Part shown: positions 8,460 to 17,893 of the stretch, one piece after another
Layout: the number at the start of each line of letters is the position of its first letter
Position numbering within the stretch: position 1 is the stretch's first letter
The notes under the pieces: generated by a model
Seen by the model: the letters and a program-made list of their open reading frames with translations, nothing else
What the model was told of the DNA's origin: nothing
Database searches by the model: none
Source: Psychroflexus sediminis
Lineage (GTDB): Bacteria; Bacteroidota; Bacteroidia; Flavobacteriales; Flavobacteriaceae
Direction of reading: 5' to 3'
Length of the DNA: 64,000 nucleotides
Assembly: GCF_900099815.1 (NCBI RefSeq)
Contig: NZ_FNCW01000005.1
Span: forward strand, 1-64,000
Position numbers and translations under genes: made by a program

Positions 8460-9372
8460 GCGTTCTGAGGTTTTGTAATTCTGTTAGAAGTTCTTTTTCT
8501 TTTTCGGACAGGTCTGTTGGTAATTTCACCTGATAGGTTACAAACAAATCACCAAACTCATTTTCCTTTTTATACACGGGAAAACCTTTACCCTTTAATT
8601 TGACTTTTGTGCCGGGTTGGGTTCCTGGAGCTACCTTCAGTTTGACTTTGCCGTCGAAGGTATCTATCATGACATCACCGCCAAGGAGAGCCGTGTAGAG
8701 ATCTATCTCTGCTGTGGTATATAAATGCTTTCCGTCTCGTTTAAAATCGGTATTGTTTTGTATGGAAAAGGTAATGTATAAATCACCCTTTGGTCCTCCA
8801 TGAGGACCCGGGGCACCATGTCCACTTATTTTTATCACCTGTCCGTTTTCAATACCCGCCGGAAATGTTAAACGGATTTTTTTGCCATTCACAGTCAGGG
8901 TTTGCTGTTGTGAGGTATAGACGTCTTTTAAATTTAATTCTAACTCAGCGTTTAAATCCTGACCTCTGTACCGGGTTTGTCCGGTTCTTCTTCCCTGGCG
9001 ACTTCTGCTGCCCTGACTACCAAACATGGATTCAAAAAAGTCTGAAAAATCTCCTGAAAATTCCTGCTGATCTGAATGCCCACCAGCTGTTCGATAGGCC
9101 TGTTGCTGTTGCCTTTGTTGCTGCTGAGCTTTTTTGAATTCATCTGCGTGTTTCCAGTCCTTACCGAATTCATCGTATTTTTTTCGATTTTCAGGATTAC
9201 TCAACACTTCATAAGCCTCACTGACCTGTTTAAACTTGGTTTCAGCCTCCTGGTTGTTGGGGTTCAAATCCGGATGATATTTCCTGGCCAGCTTACGGTA
9301 AGCCGCTTTAATTTCCTTTTCGGTAGCCTTTTTGGAAAGGCCTAAAATTTTGTAATAATCAATAAATTCCAT
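8446..9372 (-). CDS. cbpA: CbpA-like DnaJ-class co-chaperone
   Basis: A 308-residue type-II J-protein that stimulates DnaK. It has an N-terminal J-domain ([17 protein letters not shown]) with the HPD motif in KYHPDLNP, a Gln-rich linker (several QQQQ runs near residue 90), a short Gly/Phe region, and two beta-sandwich substrate-binding domains; the DnaJ zinc finger is absent. I use the ATG at 9372 rather than the upstream 9411, because the J-domain begins there directly. It is followed by cbpM with a 14-base overlap. Confidence 0.9.
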   Translation of the reverse strand: MEFIDYYKILGLSKKATEKEIKAAYRKLARKYHPDLNPNNQEAETKFKQVSEAYEVLSNPENRKKYDEFGKDWKHADEFKKAQQQQRQQQQAYRTAGGHSDQQEFSGDFSDFFESMFGSQGSRSRQGRRTGQTRYRGQDLNAELELNLKDVYTSQQQTLTVNGKKIRLTFPAGIENGQVIKISGHGAPGPHGGPKGDLYITFSIQNNTDFKRDGKHLYTTAEIDLYTALLGGDVMIDTFDGKVKLKVAPGTQPGTKVKLKGKGFPVYKKENEFGDLFVTYQVKLPTDLSEKEKELLTELQNLRTHGNQ

Positions 9373-9525
9373 AGTTGATAGTTGAATTTGATTACTAATC
9401 CCCTGTTTCAAAGTTAGATACTTTGTTTCAAAACCTCTTAAGTTTAACTCATAAAAATTTAAGGACTACATTTAAATACCTTAGAAATCAGAAGCATTTG
9501 AATAGGTACAAAGATCATATGCCTG

Positions 9526-9987
9526 TTATTCCCAAAACGGATTGGGCCAGACTTCGCAGGATTGCTGCGCCTCATGAATGTCATGGAATGCTGCAAGTTG
9601 GTTTTCAGTCAATTTTTCCTGAATCCAATTAAATACTTCTCGTTCTTCCAGGCGGATATGCTTCTGCAGCAGTTCATAAATCGCTTTGAAATCTGCATAA
9701 GACTTAGCCTGGATTTCAAAAAGAGCCTGTAAGCTACGGTGCTGTTGTTTAGCTTTCTTTACCAAGGCCTGTTCCTCATCAACTCTGGGAAACAGATGTT
9801 TTTCTTCCATTGCGAAATGAGGAACCAGATGATGTTTCCAAAACCAGGCGGCATAGGCTTCCATAGCCTGAAGCTTTGCTTTTTTGGCTACCCCTTTCTG
9901 CAGGCGCAAGGCAAAAATAAGCCCGTCATGGTGTTCTCTGCTCAGGTTTTTTAAAGCTTCGTGGCGTTTTATAGGTGCATAAGTCAT
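9526..9987 (-). CDS. Hemerythrin domain protein
   Basis: A 153-residue four-helix protein with hemerythrin-type ligands: HHDGLIFALRL in helix 1, WFWKHHLVPHFAMEEKHLFP in helix 2, HRSLQALF in helix 3 and HIRLEEREVFNWI in helix 4. Such proteins bind a di-iron centre that can take O2 or NO. I choose the ATG at 9987, since the extra ten residues from 10017 are unlike the family. It lies 30 bases downstream of the globin gene and so belongs to the Fnr-boxed operon starting at 10700. Confidence 0.85.
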   Translation of the reverse strand: MTYAPIKRHEALKNLSREHHDGLIFALRLQKGVAKKAKLQAMEAYAAWFWKHHLVPHFAMEEKHLFPRVDEEQALVKKAKQQHRSLQALFEIQAKSYADFKAIYELLQKHIRLEEREVFNWIQEKLTENQLAAFHDIHEAQQSCEVWPNPFWE

Positions 9988-10017
9988 AGTTTGAAAATAA
10001 CTAAAAATTTTAAACAA

Positions 10018-10416
10018 CTAGTCCATCGCCTTTGACTTTCTATGCATATACATCTGCATAAAAATATGAGACGCCATGTTTCTGGCGTTGTTTTTTGCCC
10101 GATTGGCCAATTCGCCGGCAAAATAATCGTCTACGGTTTCAAACCAGAGGTTTAACCAAACTCCAAAATGTTTTTGTTCGATGCTTTCGTTAAAATCCCG
10201 GTCAACACGTTGATGGACCAGTTTAGGATTGCCTTTATAGTTGCGTTTAAAAAATAAATTGGTTTCCCAGAAATCGGTTAATTTCTCAAGATGCGCATCC
10301 CAGTCTTCAATGCTTTCATTAAAAAAATAGCTAATCTCTTCGTTTTGACGAACTTTTTTATAGAACTGATGCACTAATTTGGAAACATCATCCCTTGTTT
10401 TCAAATCTGTTTTCAT
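10018..10416 (-). CDS. Truncated hemoglobin, group III
   Basis: A 132-residue haem globin of the short group III type, expected to bind O2 or NO in the cytoplasm. The pattern KHFGVWLNLWFETVDDYF carries the likely proximal His83. FYKKVRQNEEISYFF and LEKLTDFWETNLF are the usual helix B/C and E patterns. The ATG overlaps the stop of the upstream membrane-protein gene (ATGA), so translation is coupled. Hemerythrin follows. Together with the Fnr-type box at 10744 this fits a role in NO or low-oxygen response. Confidence 0.9.
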   Translation of the reverse strand: MKTDLKTRDDVSKLVHQFYKKVRQNEEISYFFNESIEDWDAHLEKLTDFWETNLFFKRNYKGNPKLVHQRVDRDFNESIEQKHFGVWLNLWFETVDDYFAGELANRAKNNARNMASHIFMQMYMHRKSKAMD

Positions 10417-10700
10417 GTGAAAAAAATATAATAGGCAATGCTAAGCACGCTTGACAATACACTGAAGACTTGGAGAAAAAAAACCATTTTAGATTTTAAG
10501 CCAACCAAAACGGAGGCATTATAAATCATGGCGGCAATAACAATCCAGCTTAAGTGGATGACATGGTATACAGAATTACCATCTGCCAAAATCATCATAG
10601 CGGCAATAGATCCCAGGCAACTGGAAACAATGATGCCCAAAATGGAATTGGCCATATAAAACCTTTCAAAATCTGTAGATAATCGTTCAATAATGTTCAT
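10413..10700 (-). CDS. Small three-segment membrane protein leading the globin operon
   Basis: A 95-residue protein with three membrane helices (about residues 20-40, 47-67 and 72-93) and no recognisable motif apart from single Cys and His residues in or near the membrane. I do not recognise the family. It is the first gene after the Fnr-type operator at 10744-10757 and overlaps the globin gene by four bases, so it is probably expressed with globin and hemerythrin. Its start is only about eight bases after the expected transcription start. Confidence 0.65.
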   Translation of the reverse strand: MNIIERLSTDFERFYMANSILGIIVSSCLGSIAAMMILADGNSVYHVIHLSWIVIAAMIYNASVLVGLKSKMVFFLQVFSVLSSVLSIAYYIFFT

Positions 10701-10713
10701 GTTACTTTTTTTT

Positions 10714-10757
10714 ACAAATTACAAAGTCACATGAGCACTAGTTATGATTTGAATCAG
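10714..10757 (-). promoter_or_regulatory. FNR-type operator and -7 element before the globin operon
   Basis: Read on the minus strand, CTGATTCAAATCAT (10757-10744) is followed after exactly 22 bases by TAATTTGT (10721-10714). The 13-base core TGATTCAAATCAT is identical to that before ric. The start codon of the 95-residue gene is at 10700. Confidence 0.75.
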
Positions 10758-10776
10758 GTTGGCTTAATTCAGCCCT

Positions 10777-11373
10777 TTATCTGAAGATTTTACGCTTTTT
10801 AATTTGGATTTCATTCTTTTTTTCCAGGGCCTTGCATGCCCGTATTACCGTCTCTACCCGCAAGCCGGTAAGGTCAGCAATTTGCTGACGTGTTAAGTCT
10901 ACTTCCAGGACGTCTGTTGAATCCAGCTCATGGATATGCTTTTTGGTATAGTCCAGTAAGCGCAGGATACGGTGTTCGGGTTCCTGAGATGAAATTTCTG
11001 AAGCCATAATCGCTTTATAATAGAGTCGGGAGGCCAATACTTCTGAAATTTTAAGATGTGTGTCGGGGTTTTGTTTAAGCAATTCAAAAAAAATATCTTT
11101 TGGTAAGCGGTATAGTTCAACATCTGTGATCGCTTCAGCTCCGGCAGGGTAAGCCACATCTGCAAATAAGGGAGGCTCACCAAAACTTTGACCTGCATAG
11201 AAAATACCCTGGATGAACTCCTTACCATCCCGGTTGACGTTATTCATTTTTACCTCACCGGATTTCACCTGATAATAGAACTGGGCTTTACTTCCGTAGT
11301 CAAAAATCGTATTGCCTTTCTCTATTTCAATGAGGTCGGCATTGAATTGTTCTAATAAATGCACATCAATCAT
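10777..11373 (-). CDS. Crp/Fnr family transcription regulator
   Basis: A 198-residue regulator with an N-terminal cyclic-nucleotide-type beta-roll (residues about 15-110, with GQSFGEPPLF), a dimer helix and a C-terminal winged helix (TRQQIADLTGLRVETVIRAC, about 160-180). The recognition helix keeps the Glu and Arg of the E-x-x-x-R pattern that read GA/TC in Crp and Fnr sites. There is no N-terminal cysteine cluster, so it is not an Fe-S sensor like Fnr. Its gene lies immediately upstream of the globin operon on the same strand. It is the obvious candidate reader of one of the two operator families in this window. A palindrome GGTC-N4-GACC (11413-11424) in its own upstream region may be autoregulatory, which is only a guess. 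Confidence 0.9.
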   Translation of the reverse strand: MIDVHLLEQFNADLIEIEKGNTIFDYGSKAQFYYQVKSGEVKMNNVNRDGKEFIQGIFYAGQSFGEPPLFADVAYPAGAEAITDVELYRLPKDIFFELLKQNPDTHLKISEVLASRLYYKAIMASEISSQEPEHRILRLLDYTKKHIHELDSTDVLEVDLTRQQIADLTGLRVETVIRACKALEKKNEIQIKKRKIFR

Positions 11374-11455
11374 AAGAATTGTTTTATCAACATTAAAGAT
11401 GCTAATTTTTCAGGTCATAAGACCACATAGAAAAAATTAAAGCAGGATTTCAAAC

Positions 11456-13885
11456 TTAAAACTCAATCTCTAGAGTTGCATACCAGTTTCTGGGGGCGGA
11501 AGGAATAATACCCGGTCCGGGATAGCCTGTTGCTCTCCTGGTAAAATAGGCTTCATCCAGAAGATTATTAACCCCTGTTTCGAGTTTAAAATTTTTATAG
11601 CGGTAGGACATAGAAAAATCAAGCACATCGTACTGCGGTATTTCACCTATAACGCCGCTTAAGCCCGCCTCAACAGAATTGGTCGCATCTGTAAACTGAT
11701 CTGATAAATACGAGTACTGTATACTTGCTCCAAAATTTTTGAACGCAAATCTGGCTCCGGTTTTCAGGTTGAGGTCAGGGACGAATTCAACATTGTTCCC
11801 CTCTATTCCCGGGCGTTGAGAATTGGTGTATTCTGAATTGATTACTGAAGTATTGACAAAATAATTCAAACTATAAGATGAACCTAAGCTAAAAATCTTT
11901 TTCAGATTAAAATCAAATAAGGACTCTACGCCATAGATCATGGCGTCGCCTACATTTCCACGTTCACTAATTATTCGATTATCGTCCAAAACCTTTTGTA
12001 CGAATCCAATTCTGTCTCGATAAGCCAAAGCAAATGCACTGGCGTCATACGAAAGGAAATTATTAAAGTTTCCCCTTAGACCTAAATCGGCTGTAAAGCC
12101 TTCTTCATCGGTGATATCGGGATCCACAGAAAAAGCGGGATTGCTGATATTGATATCGGAAAAGGTAACCGAGCGGTAATTTTCTGAAATGTTGGCATAC
12201 ATTTCTATATCATCAATCGGCTTATAGCTTAAACCAAGGCCTAAAAGCACAAACGAACGTTCAAAACTTCGCTGATCCGGAATGGTCCGGTCATCGATAA
12301 CGTTTCCGGCCGCATCGGTGTTGATACGTCTGAAAAATCCATCGCTTTCCGTTTTAATGTATTCAAACCTGAAACCAGGGGTTACTGAGAATTTGTCGTT
12401 TAGATAAAAAATATTTTCGCCGAACACAGCCACATTTGTATTGGGTAAATCGAATTCGGATTGGTTGGGATAGCCCGGATATTCGTCATTTCTAAAACTA
12501 AAATCAGGACCAAATCCATCAGAACCAGCTCCCTGCTGTTCCTGGTTATCCGAATCGTAATATTTCGCTCCAATCAAAAAAGTGGCATCGCTTTCAAATA
12601 ATTTGTATTCACTCAACAACCGAGTTTCAAATCCGAAATTGCTGAAATCACTCACAATCAAATCACGCTCCTGGTCAGGATCGATTTGGTTGACTCTGTT
12701 GGTTCTGAAGCCTAACGCATTTCTTTCAGCATTAAGACCAAAGAAATTGAAGGTGAACTGGGTTTGTTTTGAAAATTCGTGTTCTAATTTTAGATTATAA
12801 AGCAGCCAATCCACCTCAAACCAGTTGCGCTCCCGGTTGCTTTGGTAAGGATCTTCAGAAAACATCGCATCGGTTAAACCACCGCCTTGCTGGGCGAGAT
12901 AATTCATGTAGGTGACTTCGCCAGTCAGTTTTGTTTTTTCGTTAAATTCATAGCCCAGATGCGAAAACAGGTTGATGGATTCATATTCAGAGTTGGGCCT
13001 GAACCCATCACCCCGCTTATAATTCATGTAGGTATAATAACTCCAGTTGCCTTTGGTACCACTTAGGCTGGTGAAATTGGTGTAAAGTCCAAAACTGCCG
13101 GCTGTATTGCGCGTAACAACTTCAAGCGTCTTATACGGATTAGGTTCTTTCATAATGAAATTGACAAGCCCGCCAAACTGAGTTCCATATTGAAGTGAAG
13201 CCGCTCCCCTTATGATTTGTATCTGTTGTAAACCTTCAGACGCCGGGGTATAATAACTTTCAGGATAACCTAAAACATCGGCACTAATGTCATAACCATT
13301 TTGTCGCGTATTGAAATTGGCTGTCCGGTTCGGATTGAGCCCCCTGCCCCCTATATTAAGCTGTAAGCCGCCATCGTCATTCTGAAAAATATTTAAGCCG
13401 GCAACCTGACTGTAAATTTGCCTGGCATTGTTGGTTGCCAGGTTGGCCATGGACTGGTCAACCTGAATAACTTCGGTCTTCTTACCAGCATAGATGGCCG
13501 TACCTTCCACATCTTTAAGACGGTTGAGTGTAAAAACTTTTTCTTTTTGAGCGATGATTTGAACTTCAGAAAGCTCTTCAGACAAAGCTTGCAGTTCAAC
13601 CTTTAGTGAGGACGTTTCAGTCGGATCGATAGTCCGTTCAAGAATTTCGTACTGAAGTCCGTAGAAAATTAAATTCAACTCGGGTTTTGTGGTTTCAAAC
13701 TCAAAATAGCCCAAGGCATTGGTTTGTGCTAAAATGCCTTTTTCCTTGTCGTAAACATTGACCGACTTCAGTGGTTTTTGGCTGGCTTTTTCATAAACAT
13801 AACCTTCAACCGTATAGGTCTGAGCACGGCCCAGGACTGAAAATAAAACCAAAACTATTACTATACTAAAGTCCTTTAATGTCAT
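11456..13885 (-). CDS. TonB-dependent receptor, probable iron/siderophore type
   Basis: An 809-residue outer-membrane receptor with a signal peptide (first 21 residues), a carboxypeptidase-like domain (about 25-100), a plug domain (about 125-240, with VAGLNIFQNDDGGLQLNIGGRG split by loops) and a 22-strand barrel ending in an aromatic-rich strand. FecA-like features are the YTPASEGLQQIQIIRGAASLQYG plug end and LLSEYKLFE barrel repeats. The start overlaps the end of the HTTM gene by 20 bases, and imelysin and DUF4856 lipoproteins lie upstream on the same strand. This grouping suggests one metal uptake unit; the ligand itself is not shown by the sequence. Confidence 0.85.
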   Translation of the reverse strand: MTLKDFSIVIVLVLFSVLGRAQTYTVEGYVYEKASQKPLKSVNVYDKEKGILAQTNALGYFEFETTKPELNLIFYGLQYEILERTIDPTETSSLKVELQALSEELSEVQIIAQKEKVFTLNRLKDVEGTAIYAGKKTEVIQVDQSMANLATNNARQIYSQVAGLNIFQNDDGGLQLNIGGRGLNPNRTANFNTRQNGYDISADVLGYPESYYTPASEGLQQIQIIRGAASLQYGTQFGGLVNFIMKEPNPYKTLEVVTRNTAGSFGLYTNFTSLSGTKGNWSYYTYMNYKRGDGFRPNSEYESINLFSHLGYEFNEKTKLTGEVTYMNYLAQQGGGLTDAMFSEDPYQSNRERNWFEVDWLLYNLKLEHEFSKQTQFTFNFFGLNAERNALGFRTNRVNQIDPDQERDLIVSDFSNFGFETRLLSEYKLFESDATFLIGAKYYDSDNQEQQGAGSDGFGPDFSFRNDEYPGYPNQSEFDLPNTNVAVFGENIFYLNDKFSVTPGFRFEYIKTESDGFFRRINTDAAGNVIDDRTIPDQRSFERSFVLLGLGLSYKPIDDIEMYANISENYRSVTFSDINISNPAFSVDPDITDEEGFTADLGLRGNFNNFLSYDASAFALAYRDRIGFVQKVLDDNRIISERGNVGDAMIYGVESLFDFNLKKIFSLGSSYSLNYFVNTSVINSEYTNSQRPGIEGNNVEFVPDLNLKTGARFAFKNFGASIQYSYLSDQFTDATNSVEAGLSGVIGEIPQYDVLDFSMSYRYKNFKLETGVNNLLDEAYFTRRATGYPGPGIIPSAPRNWYATLEIEF

Positions 13886-15230
13886 CTTTGAAGGGTAGTA
13901 TCCAGCTTTTGGGCTGGAATGATTCGTATTGTTTTAATAAATCTACATCGGGGTCGATATAAGGCTGACTTCTTCTGCCATTGAGCGCTACATAGCTTTC
14001 TACATAAATTTCAATGGGCTCATGACCCTGGGCCTTAAATTGCTCCCCCAGGAAATGGGCATATTCCAAAATAAAATCGGGTTGTGTACTCATTTGTTTT
14101 TCCTGAAATGAAGATAAAAAATCTGTATTATCCACATAAAAATAGGTGTTTTCCTTAGGGTTCACCACCTTGAAATTGGCATAACCTCGCTTCTCCATCA
14201 GCATCACTCGCCACGAAAACCGGTAGCCTTCCTCTCGCCAAAACAATTCGCTGGGATATAAGGCATATCTGAATGGTAAAAGCATTTGAATGACAAAAAA
14301 AACAAGCAAACCAGAGACTATTAATTTTTGATTTGAATATTTAAACGTTCCTGTAGCAATGGGTTTCGGTTTTATGCTGAACAGCTTTAAAAACTCTTGA
14401 ATGCTGTGAATGATTTTATGATGCACTTTAGGGTCAAAAAACACCAAACTTCCAATGATCATGATATACGGAAACATTCCTATGGGAAAAAGGACACGCG
14501 TAAACACATGGAAAAACACAACCAGTACAAAGGCTAAAATTCGGGTTCTTTTATAGAGGAGCAGCAACGGAATGAACAGGTCGTATAGCATTCCAGACCA
14601 GCTCATAGCGAAGTGAAACCACTCCTGCTGCATGAGATTTCCACCGATAAACGGCAGATCATATTTAGAGGGCAGCCATATTTTCAAGGGCATGGCCTTA
14701 AACAACCAGTCGCTGTTGAGCTTTGCTAAACCCGCATAAAAATAAACCAGAGCCAGTAATAATTTTATAGAGTCGATAGTCCACTGGGGTATGAGCAGGT
14801 ACTGCTTCTTTTTAAATAGAGTATCGATAGAATAAAAAGCACTGGCCGGTAAAAAAATCATTAAAAAACTGACTAAACTTATAAAGTAGTAATGGTTGAG
14901 ATAAGTCGTCTTATCCATGAGTTCTATGTAGGTAAAACTCAAAAAAAACAGAATGATAGCCAGACGGTATTTCAACCCCAGCGCCACACATAAAGCAGAG
15001 AGTCCACAAATGATAAAAATGAGATAAGTCCAGTCGCCAACTGGTTTTACCCATTCAAAACCGTAGTAAGAAAAATGAAATTTCGGATCCAGGTAAAGCT
15101 TTTCAATCCAGCCATAACTCCAAAAACGAATAATGCTAATAAACATCATCAAACCAAAACCAATCCTAAAAACCGCTAAAGGTGCGGCTGAATTTTGCTG
15201 ATTGAAATAGGCTTTAAAGTGCTTTAACAT
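13866..15230 (-). CDS. HTTM domain (vitamin K carboxylase-like) membrane protein
   Basis: A 454-residue protein with about eight membrane segments of the HTTM type (horizontally transferred transmembrane domain, related to gamma-glutamyl carboxylase), followed by a soluble C-terminal part (about 330-454) with FSWRVMLMEKRGYANF. The N-terminus has the usual PLAVFRIGFGLMMF start. The role in bacteria is not established. It sits between imelysin and a TonB receptor, overlapping the latter by 20 bases, so it probably serves the same uptake system. Confidence 0.85.
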   Translation of the reverse strand: MLKHFKAYFNQQNSAAPLAVFRIGFGLMMFISIIRFWSYGWIEKLYLDPKFHFSYYGFEWVKPVGDWTYLIFIICGLSALCVALGLKYRLAIILFFLSFTYIELMDKTTYLNHYYFISLVSFLMIFLPASAFYSIDTLFKKKQYLLIPQWTIDSIKLLLALVYFYAGLAKLNSDWLFKAMPLKIWLPSKYDLPFIGGNLMQQEWFHFAMSWSGMLYDLFIPLLLLYKRTRILAFVLVVFFHVFTRVLFPIGMFPYIMIIGSLVFFDPKVHHKIIHSIQEFLKLFSIKPKPIATGTFKYSNQKLIVSGLLVFFVIQMLLPFRYALYPSELFWREEGYRFSWRVMLMEKRGYANFKVVNPKENTYFYVDNTDFLSSFQEKQMSTQPDFILEYAHFLGEQFKAQGHEPIEIYVESYVALNGRRSQPYIDPDVDLLKQYESFQPKSWILPFKDDIKGL

Positions 15231-15238
15231 AGGTAAAG

Positions 15239-15270
15239 AAAGGGATTTTCAAAACTATGAAAATCCCTTT
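15239..15270 (-). terminator. Hairpin between imelysin and HTTM genes
   Basis: AAAGGGATTTTC (15239-15250) pairs perfectly with 15259-15270 over an eight-base loop. On the minus strand the arm ends in TTTCTTT, giving a modest terminator or a processing/attenuation site between two genes that otherwise look like one operon. Confidence 0.6.
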
Positions 15271-15301
15271 TTAAATTTAAAATTAGATAGCTTATAAATG
15301 A

Positions 15302-16420
15302 TTAGTCTCCATCTGCATCAACATAATCTACACTGATGTCTAAGGCCTGAAGCATATCAACTTTCAGTAACACAACTGCCAGCTGAATGATGTCAAAAGT
15401 CTCGGTCATCGCGACATTATTGGTTTTCACCTGTTCAGCAAAACTTTCGTTCAGGGTGTTTATTTTGGTTCGGGCTGCAGTGTACTGAGACGTGATGGAG
15501 GCACTTAAGTCTTCATTTCCGTTGATAGAATTCAGGTAATCAGCTAAACTCCTGCCATCACTACCACTCTGATAAGCGCGTCCAGTAAAGAAATCCTGAA
15601 TAGCGTTCATAGCCTCCAAAGCCAGGGCTTTAGAGAAATCATATTTATGATAAGCTTCTACGCGATCCGGTAAAGGGTTTTGAGAAAAAACACCTGCCGG
15701 AATACCAAATTTATTGGCTCTGAACCCTTTTTCATAATAATAAATGAAATCATTCACAACCAAATTGATAGAGCCCGTAGCCGTATTATCTGTACTGCTC
15801 ACAAATGTATCCCGATAGCTATTTTTCCAGTCCTCCAGAACCGTTTGCGTTAAAGTTTGCATTCTATCGGTCAAATCGGACAGATAGATTTTGCGTTTAT
15901 CAGCTGAAGCAGAGGTCGTATAAAATTCCACCACTTCCGTTTCTGTATTTCCTACACCATAAAGCATATAATCTAAAGCCGGGAAACCAACAGCATCATT
16001 ATTGTTGACACTTGACAAATCATAATCTTGAGATTCGATATTGTTCTGGATATCCTGAATGTTTGTAGGGTAGACATTCATCTGAAAAATGTAGTTGATG
16101 TTTTCAGCCATACCCACATTAAACATCTCAGCATACTGCCAGACTTTATAAGCATCCTGCCATGCCGTTCTTAAGTTGGCAAGGTTTGCAGGCGTTGGTT
16201 CAGCCATAAAAACCTCTTTTTCAGCTGCCAGGATTTCAAGTTTGGAATTCAAATCCTCGTAAACGGGAATGATGATGTTATCGGCCCAGTTGATGAGCAT
16301 TGCGGAACGATCAAAGTTATCTGTTTGATTATCATTTCCACCAGAAGCATCATCATCTGAACTACAGGAAAACATGAGTACAACAACTGTAAATAAGGCT
16401 AAAAATGTTCTCTTAATCAT
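15302..16420 (-). CDS. Imelysin family lipoprotein (M75)
   Basis: A 372-residue lipoprotein with lipobox MFSC (Cys19) followed by an acidic and Asn/Gly spacer, then an imelysin/EfeO-like helical domain made of two four-helix halves. Members are linked to iron uptake (IrpA, EfeO). The family GxHxxE motif appears here as GFPALDY (near residue 144), so the usual His and Glu are missing. Upstream is a DUF4856 lipoprotein and downstream are HTTM and TonB receptor genes. An iron-binding surface lipoprotein is likely, but metal binding by the standard motif is doubtful. Confidence 0.85.
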   Translation of the reverse strand: MIKRTFLALFTVVVLMFSCSSDDDASGGNDNQTDNFDRSAMLINWADNIIIPVYEDLNSKLEILAAEKEVFMAEPTPANLANLRTAWQDAYKVWQYAEMFNVGMAENINYIFQMNVYPTNIQDIQNNIESQDYDLSSVNNNDAVGFPALDYMLYGVGNTETEVVEFYTTSASADKRKIYLSDLTDRMQTLTQTVLEDWKNSYRDTFVSSTDNTATGSINLVVNDFIYYYEKGFRANKFGIPAGVFSQNPLPDRVEAYHKYDFSKALALEAMNAIQDFFTGRAYQSGSDGRSLADYLNSINGNEDLSASITSQYTAARTKINTLNESFAEQVKTNNVAMTETFDIIQLAVVLLKVDMLQALDISVDYVDADGD

Positions 16421-16494
16421 ATGCTTATTTTTTTTGCAAATATAAAAGTAAAGTGAGGTTTGCTTATTTAATTTAATCTTAAACTAATTCTAAA

Positions 16495-17700
16495 TTAGCT
16501 ACCAGCCTGCTCTACAGTAAAGCTAAATCGTGCTGCTATCTGAACGGAAAGTGCATCTAAGGTGGCTTCAGTCACATCCCAAAATCCGTTGCCTTCCATC
16601 AAAGTAGATAACATAGCCTGAACTTCCGTTCTAGAAAAATACGGACTCACAGACCCTGGCATTCTTGTGAACTGAAGACTGTTGATAAATCCGTAAGCTT
16701 CAGATAAATCATGAAAAGCTGCACCTTTATCATTGGCTAAGCTGCTTTTAGCCTGCTGCAGGTAATATACCGCTCTGATACCACTGATTTTAGAGATTTG
16801 CTCTCTGATGATTTCTGCCTGCTGATCTCTAAGCTCATAATCTTCAGCAACAATAGCTGCGCGACCTAATACAAAAGCGTCATAAACCACATCTGCAATA
16901 CCTGTAAAATCGGGATCATTTTCTACTCTCCCTAAGTACTTGTTTAAGTATTGATCCTGTCCGAATTGAGGATTGTCTTTATTATCGGTTCCATAGAGGT
17001 ATCCAAAGGCTTCATCCCATTTGTGCTCCATAACCGTATAACTTTTACCGTCAACCGTAATCTCGTTATTGTTGTTTTCGATATTATCGGCTTCATCCAG
17101 TACAGAAGTACTCAAATAATTGTTAAGCATCTGATCGGTCATTACACCGCCTAAAAGCGTTAAAATGATAGCCTGGTTATACTCCAGTCCTTTGGCATTC
17201 ACGTATCTTATGCTTCCTCCGCCAGCTTCTTGAATCTGTCCTGCTACACCAACTGTGGCATTAGTATTCCAATTCGTAAAAATATCGTTGGCCTGGGCAC
17301 TAATCCATGCGTCAACTTGATTTCTTATGGCAAGGGCTTCCGTAGTGTTGGCCGAAAAATAGTCTCTGGAGGCCGCGGTTTTACTTCTTAAATTCTTACT
17401 GGATGCATTTAAATCGGCATCAGAAAAATCACTATCCCCTTCCTGATGCGCATACATGGAAAGCAATTCTGTTTCTGTTTTAGTATTGTCTAGTAAAGAG
17501 CTTTTCAGTTCATTCGCCATCAAAATCCTGGTTGTTTGTCCATCATAACTCACGGTGCTCGTTCCATTACGCTCAAAACTGTAAGTGTCTGGCACTTCTA
17601 CAACAGGATCGATGATTATGTCATCATCATCACTACAGGACATAAATACTAAAGCTGAAACACTTAAAAATAGACTTGTAATTACATTTGATCTTTTCAT
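16495..17700 (-). CDS. DUF4856-type lipoprotein
   Basis: A 401-residue lipoprotein with signal ending VFMSC (Cys22) followed by an Asp-rich spacer. The rest is mostly helical with the start SFERNGTSTVSYDGQTTRILMANEL and two halves, resembling the DUF4856 family found next to imelysin genes in Bacteroidota. Function is not known; by neighbourhood it is part of the metal uptake group. It is probably the first gene of that transcription unit, because 277 noncoding bases precede it. Confidence 0.75.
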   Translation of the reverse strand: MKRSNVITSLFLSVSALVFMSCSDDDDIIIDPVVEVPDTYSFERNGTSTVSYDGQTTRILMANELKSSLLDNTKTETELLSMYAHQEGDSDFSDADLNASSKNLRSKTAASRDYFSANTTEALAIRNQVDAWISAQANDIFTNWNTNATVGVAGQIQEAGGGSIRYVNAKGLEYNQAIILTLLGGVMTDQMLNNYLSTSVLDEADNIENNNNEITVDGKSYTVMEHKWDEAFGYLYGTDNKDNPQFGQDQYLNKYLGRVENDPDFTGIADVVYDAFVLGRAAIVAEDYELRDQQAEIIREQISKISGIRAVYYLQQAKSSLANDKGAAFHDLSEAYGFINSLQFTRMPGSVSPYFSRTEVQAMLSTLMEGNGFWDVTEATLDALSVQIAARFSFTVEQAGS

Positions 17701-17893
17701 TTCTTGATTTTAATTTGATTGTTTTTATTTAGACTTGTTATAAATACGGTGCAAATATAATATTCATTTTAATTTGAACAAAGTTTATTTATACTAAGTT
17801 TAAATAAGAATAGTTAAAATTTAAAGTGAAATCCGATGCTTTAGAATTCTACGCCAAGTGGATATCCATTTTAAAAAAGGCTTTGGGCGTTTT

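Noticed and set aside
8790-9345. Several plus-strand frames opposite the CbpA-like gene
   Set aside because: They mirror the codon pattern of the real minus-strand gene and contain no domain.
9423-9632. Plus-strand frame of 69 codons antisense to the hemerythrin gene
   Set aside because: It overlaps the well-supported hemerythrin gene end and shows no motif; it is a shadow frame.
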